A DNA stretch of 64,000 bases. Origin: Craspedostauros australis (taxonomy: Eukaryota > Bacillariophyta > Bacillariophyceae > Mastogloiales > Achnanthaceae). The notes beneath the pieces are model-generated. The model had not been told where the DNA came from. It did not search any database and saw only the letters and a program-made list of their open reading frames with translations. A program made the position numbers and the translations under genes. Position 1 is the first letter of the stretch. Every line of letters begins with the position of its first letter. Below are positions 55,307-64,000 of the stretch, piece by piece. The stretch covers positions 310,001 through 374,000 of the forward strand of contig JAMXDE010000028.1 in the NCBI GenBank assembly GCA_026770025.1. Direction: 5' to 3'.

Positions 55307-58163
55307 ATGGCAGACGATCCCTCCATCTCGGTGGAGGATGAGGATAGCAAATCTTCCATGAGATTTGGCTCCAGGGCCAACGACATGTGCCTCAACACGC
55401 TCGGCAGTCTTACGAAGCCCAAGACCAGATCCGACAAAAGCATCGTGGACGTCTGTGAGGCGAATGACACCATACCCTTCGTCAACAAGATGGGGATGGA
55501 TGCAGCCAGCAATGGCATGCTCTTCAATCTGTGGAAGGATTCCAAGGTACGTACAATGCGCAATGCGCAGTACACTGCACGAACGAGCTGAAGAAGCTCT
55601 GCAAGTATTCCAGTGTATGCATCGCGCTCCTCACACACAGAACAACATTGCATTCTATTCTCACATATTATTCTCATATTCTGTTGTCTTGCTTCACTGT
55701 TCGCGTCATCCTTCCAACCAACAATCCTGCATCCACATCGACATTGTCCACACTCCAAACACTGCAGAATCGAAAAAGCGTCTGGCGCAAAACAATGTTG
55801 GCGTCATAACAGACCAGCAACCCCAAATGGACCAAGGTGCTGGATCTGGACAACCCCGCCAGAAAGGAGAAGATGCCATGGACATGGAAGGGAAGTTGGG
55901 TGCTGCCCAGGGCCAGAGATCCCATGTCGCAAGATGGCAAGCTCATCACGCGCGCGCTGCTCAGTTTGTCACGAGGCAGCACAGACTCCGTCGTCCTCAG
56001 GGAATTCGATCTCGTCAAATCCGCATTCGTCACCGACAGGCCATTCTCAATACCAGAGGATAAGACCAGAGCCTGCTACAAAACAAGGAACATCCTCCTG
56101 GTCGGGGCGGATTTTGGTTCTTCGTCTCTCACGAGGGCGGGATACCCCAGGACGATCCGCGAGTGGGTCAGAGGCACAGGTCTGGCATCGGCGCTCGTGG
56201 TCTTCGAAGGTGAAAAATCTGACATCGCGGTCTCCGCCTACGTTGACGATCAGAGGGTGCGCGGCAGGGGCATTTACGAAATCCGCACGAGAGCCATCAC
56301 CCACCAGACCACCGAATTCTGGATATGGAAGGTCAAGTACGAGCACATGCTGCCGCCCAGACATCAAACCCGAATCGAGACGGGAGATCAGCCAGATTTC
56401 AAACCCTGGCTTGCGCCAGAAGATTTGGACACCGATTTCGTTGGCACGTTCTCAGGGTGACATTGTGATCCGACTGGTCACCTGAGGGGGCCGAGACATT
56501 CATGGCTAGATCCATATCTACGTCAATGCGCACAAATTCGTCAGTATGGACCGGCCGATCGGATATATCATACCCTCTTCAAACCCTCCAACTACCTCCT
56601 CCGAAAAAACTACACCATCACAAAGAACCACCTCATCCTCCTGCACATTGATCATGCCAGATCAAAGCTGGATTCTACCGATCGGAAGGGACCAACAGCT
56701 GTGTTTGCTGGATTCGAGAGGGGCCCCAATCGCCTGCGCCAGCGTCCGATCTGCGGATCCCAACAAGGTCATCGATTCTGGGCCACACTGCCAGCTACAC
56801 AGGCTCACCATGCTGTGGCTCGGCGATGCGTCCGTGTTTGATGGCGAAGACATGGAGATCATGAAGCATGTCGATCCAGAGGTCCACCTTGGCAGCAAGC
56901 TGCAATTGCTACCGAGTCATTTCGATTCGAAAGGTGTGGACGTCATGCAATGCATCGCAGAAAGCAAAGACAGCACCGATGCTCTGCACTTCATGATGTC
57001 GAAGAGGCGTCCCCACGAACAAGCGGACCCACCTTGCTCTACGCCTACGGTGCCTTTGAGGTCGTGGCGGTCCGCATTACAACCCGCAACAGATCTGGCA
57101 TGGTTGGAATGTGGCGGCGTCTGCGCGGAAGCCAACGTGCGTGGTGATGAAGAATTTGGTCCCAGCTGGCATCAGGTGAGTGCCAATTATTGTCGATGTT
57201 GTTGCTGCTGTGTATGGTTGTGTTGTTCACTCGCGCAGCTGTGCATGACATGTGCGCGGCGCAGAGCAGACCAAAAAATCAGGAATGGAAAGCGTGCACA
57301 CAATAGGCGCATTGGAGGAGTACGACTTTTGGAGCTTGTGGGAACACCTGTCATTCACTCCTTCATTCTTTTCCATTTGTATTCTCACTTCATGTCATGC
57401 TCACAATTGAATCAATGTCCGATTGGTTGGCATGATATGATATGATACGAACTGCGCCCATTCTGTGGTACTGCTCGCACACACTCTCATCCCAAATGAT
57501 GGACTCCACTCCAACCATGTGTCTGAATTGCTGCAATATCGTCTCGCTGGAGGGCGCGGTGCGCGAAAAGCGCACCAAACCACCCGAAGACTTCATCGCA
57601 GTTGCTGAGGATTTGATTTGGTCGAAAAAATGAAAAGCCAAAACATTGGCCATCCGCGGCGGATCCGGCGGAGGATTGGTGGTGCGGATGCTTTCGTGAT
57701 GCTCCTGAACTGTTCGGCCAGTGCATTGCACAGTCGATCCATGACATGAAGCGGTCCAGAGATCTTCAGTCGGATGGCACACCCGGTTGGACGAGCGAAT
57801 TTGGTGATCCGGAGACGTCCGATTGGAGATGTTCCTGGGGTAGACCTCGCTGTATCACAACATCAAATAGGATCAAAAATGTCCACCAATCCTATTCTCT
57901 GCCGCACGAACGATGATCGGATACACCCAGCGCATACGTGCAAGATGGTGAAGAAGCTGTGGAGCCTGGTTCAGGGAAAGCAATGGCTGTCATAATACGA
58001 TGAGAGTGTGGAGGGCGGGAATGGTCTGGCTGCAACGCCGACGCAGAACGCCTTCATGACCGTGCTGGCGTATGATTTCATGTTCGAGACGTCGTCAAAG
58101 AAGGCCGAGAAGTCAGCTGACGAGAAATGGGCTGGGTTTGGATTGATGCACGCTTTGTTCTAA
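55307..58163 (+). pseudogene. S9 prolyl-oligopeptidase-type serine peptidase, decayed
   Basis: Exon 1 (55307-55546) and a segment from 55813 join across a clean GT-AG intron and match the N-terminal beta-propeller half of S9 peptidases: IPFVNKMGM, LFNLWKDSK, then NPKWTKVLDLD, LSLSRGSTDSVVLREFDL, LVGADFGSSSLTRAGYPRTI. That frame stops at 56460. Later blocks continue in order but in different frames: YLLRKNYTITKNHLIL (about 56595), FDSKGVDVMQ (about 56920), GPTLLYAYGAFEV (about 57030), ANVRGDEEFGPSWHQ (about 57136) followed by a GTGAGT donor, and RTKPPEDFIAVAEDLI (about 57570). A TGA then precedes the nucleophile-elbow remnant GGSGGGLVV (57658), where the family has GGSNGGLLV. APELFGQCIAQ, EFGDPETSDW, NDDRIHPAHTCKMVKKL (the Asp region) and VEGGNGLAATP (near the His) follow. 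At least five frame changes show loss of function. Confidence 0.85.
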
Positions 58164-58436
58164 TCGTGTACCATACCATACATAGCAAGCACATGTGCGA
58201 ATTGAGTAGATGCACGACGATGGAGGTTCCATAGTGCATGTCTAGATCGCAGCAACCAATAACATTAGAACCACTCTATACATACCAACAACAGCTTCCT
58301 CCCGTAATCCCTGTGAACACGCAGCTACTGCTGTTGATATCGCCATGCTGCGAGTTGATAGTATCAATGTTACATAGACTATTGTATTACAGACTCCATT
58401 AAAATACTGGTAGCATACTTGCAGTGGTCATCAGGA
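58164..58436. other. Short interval between the S9 pseudogene and the split transposase-like gene
   Basis: AT-rich, nothing coding seen. Confidence 0.5.
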
Positions 58437-59379
58437 TCAATCATCGGAAGGTAGCAGATTGCCATCAATCACATCAGCGTCCTGCCCGTCATATGGGCGA
58501 TCATCCAGAACCTGCTCTTCGTGCGCTTCTTCGCTTTGAGTGTTCTCCTTGGATGCCATGATCCGCAGTTCCTGCATCTCGTTCAGGCACTCTTCGCACT
58601 CCTCGTCATCCAAGTAGCCATTGTTCTCGAGGTATCTCTCCGCTCGACCGTCAGGAGCTGCCAGGAAGCATTTCAGGTACGTGATGTCCACCTTGATCCT
58701 CTGCTCCCAATCAAGCAAGAAAGGCCCGGCCATCAGCTCTTCGTGAAGCACATGAGCGCTCCTCCTCGTGTCTGGGTTCCTGCAAGCAATCGCAGCATCG
58801 CACACGATCTGCGCCACTTGTTTCGACATGGACGGTACCTTGGTTGCCGGAGGTGCTGATGGATCCTTCTTTCGTGAGGTGGCTTTGTCTGGGTGGCAGA
58901 TCGCCCATCCCTGCCTGATGGATTGAGGGAAGTCCACTGTGGCATTTCCTTCACAATTTGCCGTTTCTGCTGCCGCTGCTGGTTCCAGAACACGCGAAGT
59001 GAGAACACGTTTGAACACTTCCGTCTTGGTGGTGCTCTTGTTTGTTGTTGTTGCGTGTCGTCGCTCAGTCGGTTGTGAGCCGCGGATATTCTGTGGATCC
59101 ATCACAAATGCCGGTGGGACCTCTGTGATGTCCTCATCATTGCAAGTGACATCGAGATGGAGAATGTCAAATTTGTCGATCTTGCCCTGAGTGATGGTCT
59201 CTGGATGCGTCAATCCCGATGATGCTGTGACCTGAATTTTGTCATCAATCAGATCAATTTGATGGGTGGCGCGAACGGAAACTCGGTTGGTCGCGAATGC
59301 TTTTTCCTTTCCGTCCACATCGCAGATGATGGCATGTCCCAATCTGCTCAGATCCAACAGAAGCGTTGTTGTCCCCTTG
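58437..59379 (-). pseudogene. Transposase-like gene, 3' part (separated by a solo LTR)
   Basis: This continues the protein of 60179-62880 after the LTR insertion. It runs TTTLLLDLSRLGHAIICDVD, then KIDKFDILHLDVTCNDEDIT, and ends in an acidic tail (LDDRPYDGQDADVIDGN). The frame is open throughout to the stop at 58437. It has no start codon of its own except an internal ATG at 59357, so it is probably not translated independently. Removing the LTR and one CCCTTG copy joins it in frame to the 5' part, giving 1,214 codons plus a stop. Confidence 0.75.
59374..59379. repeat. Target-site duplication of the solo LTR (left copy)
   Basis: CCCTTG directly before the LTR recurs at 60173-60178 directly after it. 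Confidence 0.85.
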
Positions 59380-60172
59380 TGTCGAGATGTACATGTGAGT
59401 ATATGTCGAGATGTACGAATATATGTGCATCGTTCACCCGCTATTCTCTCATACGCACTTGGACGGTATAACTACATTCGTGTCGATAGTATACTGTGAT
59501 TCGTCAGAATTACAGGGGAAATGGAACACACGAAAAGGGGCAAGATTTCTGGAGGAAATTTGCAAATGACGATTTCTGAGAGAATTGGAAGATCGTCCGT
59601 CCATCCATCAATGGTACCAAGAGAATCTCGAGGTACTTCCCAACTAAACCTCAGATGACGATATCATCTGACAGACCACTGCATCACCAATGGAACGTGA
59701 CATCTGGAGAGCAGAAGGACGCCTACTGACGTCGACAGGATGTCATCGTGTCACCACGTCGACATCTGTCTCCAAGTCAGAGCAGGAGGCGAAGATCCGA
59801 TGACCGAAGGGCATCAGCATCATGGATACAGAAGGTGAACTTCAAATGGCGAGTACTCATGGAGTAGGAGCCAGTACTGAATGAACGGAGTGTCGAATAC
59901 GGAGTACGTATCGAACACGGAGTATCGTGCACGACGAGCACACGATGTTGAGAGAGAGAGAATACAGAGAGGAGCGAGAGAGCATCTCGCGTACCGACTC
60001 ATAGTCGGAGACCGAATCTACGAAACAGATTGAAGCGCCGAGAGCATCGGGCAAGAGAACGGGCGTACACCGAGAGCATCGGAGTAGCCAAGTAATGAAA
60101 TAGCAAACAGACGACTATCAACCAACACCATCTTCCACGATCGTAGGTTACCGTGAGCGGAACTTGCCAACA
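59380..60172 (+). mobile_element. Solo copia LTR, same family as the complete element
   Basis: The plus strand reads from TGTCGAGATG to CTTGCCAACA, 793 bp, closely matching the LTRs at 1467 and 8544. It is flanked by CCCTTG on both sides. It lies antisense to the gene it interrupts. It presumably arose by recombination between the two LTRs of a full insertion. Confidence 0.92.
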
Positions 60173-60178
60173 CCCTTG

Positions 60179-62880
60179 ATGTTGGCAGCTTTCAGCACTT
60201 TGAAAACATCGCCTTCGGTGGCAATCTTTGCGTCCCTGGCACTGTCCACATACAACCTGAGTTGACGTGAGACAAAACCGAAGTGTCCGTCCAAAGCACT
60301 CTTGCCAGCTTGTGCCTCAGTGTACATCCATTGGATGATTTGGAGTCGTGGTTTGGGAGGACGGGTTCCAGCGTCTTGCTGTGCTTTTGCCTTCGCGGAT
60401 GATGCAGCCTTCGCGTCATGAGAAGATGACTGTTCTGTGTTGATTTTGGGGGGAGGTGGATACTTAGCCTTGTCCTTGTGCTTGCCCTTGTTCTTGCCTG
60501 TCGCCTTCCGCTTCTTCTTCTTCTTCTCTGGCATCGTGTATTCAACTTCAACCTCTCCCTGGTTTAGTCCATGCATGTACCTCATCAGTGCCGGACTCGC
60601 GAAACAACTGGCATTGTCACTTTGGAATACGACCTCTTTGACCCCCTTGTGAAGCTTCGGAAGCACGGTAGCATGAAGAATCTTGATCGCACCAGCAACT
60701 TGGACATGATCCTGTTTGTTCCGCCCCTTCATCACCATGTCAATGAATCGGTACTCGAACTTACCGTTCTTGTATTGGATTGTCATGACACCTAGGAGAG
60801 ACATTCCGTTTTTTCCGAAGAACGCTTTCTGAGCTTCCTGATTCTCCGTTGGGAGGATGCGTTGCTTGTGATCAAGCACGGCAATGATGCGATCTGGATG
60901 GTCCTTGAGGCGCTCCTTTTCCTCCTTGATCTTCTGCGCTTGCACCTTTCGTCTCACTTGGTGGGCCATGTACTGGCGCAGCGCGTCATCACACAGGTTA
61001 ATTGCTGCAGCCATGCAATCCAATTCAAACGTGTTGCCAGTGATGCTGTTGGTGGCAGTTTTCATGAAGTTGCGAACACGAATCGGGAAAAACGTCATGA
61101 CATCTGCACATTGCTTGCATGCTTGGTTCACAAATGGGAGGGAGCCTTTTGTCAGTGCGAACTCTGCGGAATGTAGATTATCCGTGGTTGTCTTCACCTG
61201 GATGTGCTTGTTCGCGTATTCCCATTTCGCAAATGAAAGAACAGAATCACTGTCCGTGATGATGGTCTGTGCCTCATCCAGAAGTTCAGACGCGAGTTCT
61301 TTGTCTTGATGTTCCTTGTTCTGAGTCTGAAGCAGTTCCATGACTCTCTTGATCATGCTTTGGAAGTGCATGAATACAGTCAGAGTGTCTGTGTAGAAGG
61401 AGGACAGGCCAGTTTGACACTTGCCACGTCGCGTGAGCAATGTCAGGATACTCCTGAAGGCAGGCATACCAACTGGGTCATCTGTTGTGTTCTTGTACTT
61501 GGCAAAGAGCTGCTCTTCTGATATTGATCCGCGAATGAAGATGGGCAGGTCTGGGAACAGAACACCAGCCAACTTGACACTCCTTGTGATGCCTGGCCGG
61601 TACTGGAACATGGAAGTGAGAAACGAGACTACGCCCTGGAGACTAGATTCCTTGACACGGTACTTGTAGTCTGCGTGTGGGAACTGGCCTCCAGCAAGGA
61701 TCGCACCTCCAGCGCGCGACAGTCGCCTGTGTCCTGTACGAGACATGGTTCGGCGTCCAAGCTTGATCTTTGCCTTGTCTCCTTTCGATAAGCTACTGTA
61801 GTGCGCGGCCAGGATTCGGGTGCAGCGCCTGGAGTCACAGGTCATTGCCAAAACCGCACGAGCAGTCAGCGATAGGTCTTGATTCCCCCAGAAGGCTAAA
61901 TGACAGAGAGTCTGCTCCAGCAACACAGGAGGGAGCTGTTTGCGATGTCGCACGAAGGTCATGGCTTCTGAAAGCTGTTCGGGGGGTTCTCTGCCAGGAA
62001 ACATGTGCTGGGTTGACCCACCACAAACTCCATCCCAGACTCGGTTGATGAGACTCCAACGACCAGTCGCTGTCTTTCGTGGGAGACGTTCAAATCCATC
62101 CACATGGAACCGTGAGAGGGGTTTGATGCTAATGCCAGCTGCTTCAAAAATGGCTTGCAGCACTTCTCTTCGATTCACCTTGCCCTCGTTGGCTGGAACG
62201 AACGCAGCATCCGTGTCATCCTCACTGGTTGTACTCGCACAATCCGACTTGCACTCTTCCATAGACACAGCGACATCTTGTCGCGCGAGCACATCATCTC
62301 CTGCCTGTCGATGTGGCGCCCTGCATCTGGTTGCTGATGATTTGCGCTTGGGACGTGTTGGCGCAGCAGCACCACCACAAGTCCCAATGGAGAACGAATT
62401 GGCCTGTGGTACAAAGGCATTCACACCTGTGTGACGTGCACCTCCGCTTATGGATGATGCGCAGTTTGGGCAAAATGGTGGCCTACTGCAGTGACTGCAG
62501 AACAGGGTCAGACATTGCTGGCAAGGCATGATACCAAAGCAGTTGGGCCCCATGTAGTCAGATGTTGGAGTTGCCATGCTGTTGTTGGGATGAAATGTAG
62601 AGTATGGTAGACCACCCACACCTGTACCGATGTAGCTGGGGATGCAAAAGGAAGGAGGTTGTATGTTGGGAGGGACATGATGATTCGCAACCATGGGGAG
62701 AGGAGGACTGTGAACGCTGCCATGGTGGTTTGGTCCGACAGGTGCAGAGTATTGGTACGATGCGTAGTGCCCATGAGGTGGTTGGGGATAGATGGATGTG
62801 CCAGCAGTTGCTGTTTGACGTTGCACCTTTGATTGGGATGGATTGGGGTCGCTGCTCGAATCCTCGCGTGGACGGGTCAT
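60179..62880 (-). pseudogene. Large transposase-like protein, 5' part (900 aa), interrupted by a solo LTR
   Basis: The start is taken at ATG 62880 (MTRPREDSSSDPNPSQ); the frame is open to 63228 but only from a TTG. A Pro/His/Ser-rich N-terminus precedes a cysteine cluster (CQQCLTLFCSHCSRPPFCPNC, about residues 116-136). Middle blocks include FHVDGFERLPRKTATGRWSL and RRGKCQTGLSSFYTDTLTVF. The C-terminal half shows a spaced acidic pattern suggestive of an RNase-H-like nuclease: IIAVLDHKQRI, then VVFQSDNASCFASPALMRY, then EAQAGKSALDGHFGFVSRQL, with a Lys-rich insert between the last two. The SDNA and GKSALDGH motifs resemble those in uncharacterised transposon-like proteins of other eukaryotes; the family is not named here. 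The LTR at 59380 truncates the frame a few codons after it enters the LTR (ANIKGVGKFRSR). Confidence 0.6.
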
Positions 62881-63528
62881 GATGCGATAGCGATGGTGGC
62901 TGACGGACGATGTGGGTGGGGGGAAGGCACAGATGATTCTGAATGATCTCGATGTTGGGGAGCACTGAGCGTTGTGCTGACATTGCAGATAGGAGAGCAC
63001 AGCAGACAGCGACAACAATACACAACAAACCAAAATGACACATGCATATTCGTTCACAACAGCATGAGGGATGTGTTTGTGCGGAGATCGGCGGCAACAG
63101 CTCAACGGTCGCTCATTGGTGCATACGTGGTTGTGATTGGAGAATGTATGTGGAACCATCTGCGAATTTTTGTTCTGGCGAAAGAGTGAGTGTGACGCGG
63201 CGCCAACAAAACGAGAGAGCAAGTGCAAGAGAGAGAGAGAGAGAGAGCAACGAGTGCTACATCAATCCGTCTGTCCATTCATTCTCTATTGATTTTTTCT
63301 TTTTATTCTCATCGATTGTAGCCTTAATTTCTCATCATTTGTGTTGGCATCGTGAGAGACGATCGAGAGTGTAATGATTACTTCCCTGGTGGCCGAACGC
63401 AAAACGGTAGAATACAATCGATCTGTTCTTCGTTGGCTGCCATTTGGAATTGTGTTGGCTGTCGGCGCCGATCGTCTCAGATGCGACGATTGAAGTATCC
63501 GCAGTGAATGGGCCAGAGTACAGTTGTT

Positions 63529-63617
63529 GGGTGTGTGGTGTGTGGTGTGTGATGTGTGATGTGTGATGTGTGGTGTGTGATGTGTGATGTGTGATGTGTG
63601 ATGTGTGATGTGTGATG
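63529..63617. repeat. 8-bp microsatellite array, TGTGTGAT/TGTGTGGT
   Basis: About eleven units of GTGTGATG or GTGTGGTG in direct tandem. On the opposite strand it reads as an open Thr/His/Ser-rich frame, which is repeat translation and not a gene. Confidence 0.95.
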
Positions 63618-63769
63618 CGAGTTCGCTGGGGGCGGACATTCTGTTCTGCCTGTTGCTTTTGATTGGTGCGTCGGAGATTGGTGGCTGGTCCATGAATCTG
63701 TCATTTGTGATCCCATCGTGTTGTTTTCTTGATTTTCGGATATACTTTGGTTCTTCGTTGTTCATTTGT

Positions 63770-63808
63770 TAAATGTCGTTCGTCCTCGTGAGCAACAAAC
63801 GACATTTA
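63770..63808. repeat. Perfect 11-bp inverted repeat
   Basis: TAAATGTCGTT (63770-63780) and AACGACATTTA (63798-63808) can form an 11-bp stem with a 17-base loop that itself contains CTCGTGAG. Role unknown: a terminator, a small-element end or a folded RNA are all possible. Confidence 0.7.
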
Positions 63809-64000
63809 CACTGAACCATTGATGATTCCCATCCAATCAGATTTGACCGAGGTGCGCCAAATTCACAACAACAACTCACACACCACACCCACATTTTCGA
63901 TCAAGACAACAAAACTGGATCGGGCATCGACCAAGGCATGCAGTGTATTGTCGAGTATGAGACAAGTAGAAGACGCCAAGTCGATCTTCGAACCATGATG

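Larger units (their letters stand above)
62881..64000. other. Right-edge interval with simple repeats
   Basis: It contains the promoter side of the transposase-like gene, a GA run (about 63229-63248) and a TGTGTGAT array and hairpin listed separately. ORFs are shadows or repeat-derived. No gene is supported to the window end. Confidence 0.5.

Noticed and set aside
55307..56460. A complete two-exon S9 peptidase gene
   Set aside because: Only the N-terminal half is in frame; the catalytic region downstream is broken into several frames with a stop, so it is called a pseudogene.
63477..63765. Thr/His/Ser-rich ORFs on the minus strand near the right edge
   Set aside because: They are translations of the TGTGTGAT microsatellite.

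Overview
This is a nuclear window from a eukaryotic microalga, most likely a diatom or a close stramenopile. Reasons: genes are monocistronic with sparse GT-AG introns. The cyclin at 36970-38609 has the helix arrangement and intron position I associate with diatom-type cyclins. Single-copy eukaryotic genes are present (TAF5, POLE2, VMA12/TMEM199-like, CCDC43-like). A long Ty1/copia element and a PIF/Harbinger transposase are present. A degenerate block of CCCTAA telomere-type repeats lies at 54.3-54.5 kb. The species assignment is inference from family resemblance; no search was run.

Region 1 (1-20.4 kb) is a repeat-driven array. A glutathione S-transferase-like (GST) gene recurs four times, all on the minus strand: one cut by the window edge, two identical copies and one diverged copy. 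Between the copies lies a decayed fragment resembling the C-terminal zinc-ribbon end of a reverse-transcriptase-linked protein. Two essentially identical 4,706-bp tandem units (about 9410-14115 and 14116-18821) each hold one GST, one inverted solo LTR that is itself split by a 664-bp insertion, and one RT-linked fragment. A complete 7.9-kb copia element (1467-9341, intact 2,058-aa Gag-Pol, near-identical LTRs) inserted into the first RT-linked fragment. The other two copies preserve the empty site, so the insertion and its 6-bp target duplication can be read directly.

Region 2 (21.3-40.1 kb) is a compact island of ordinary genes: a BTB protein (+), TAF5 (-), a two-exon mitochondrial-looking small protein (+), a CCDC43-like protein (+), a VMA12-like V-ATPase assembly factor (+), DNA polymerase epsilon subunit 2 with a long extra tail (-), a two-exon cyclin (-), and a possible small membrane protein (+). 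TAF5 and the mitochondrial-looking gene are divergent; VMA12 and POLE2 converge 186 bp apart.

Region 3 (42.4-48.6 kb) holds an intact two-exon PIF/Harbinger transposase (-), then a 1.4-kb graded satellite array (60-bp units, then decayed units, then 48-bp units with a small hairpin), then a two-exon gene of unknown function (+) whose tail carries eight 7-residue repeats. These may form a single mobile element, but that is not proven.

Region 4 (48.6-64 kb) is gene-poor: 6.7 kb without a convincing gene, the interstitial telomere-like repeats, a frameshifted S9 prolyl-oligopeptidase pseudogene (55.3-58.2 kb), and a large transposase-like gene (58.4-62.9 kb) split in two by a solo LTR of the same copia family. 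Removing that LTR and one 6-bp target copy rejoins the reading frame as a 1,214-codon ORF. The right edge has simple repeats and a short perfect inverted repeat.
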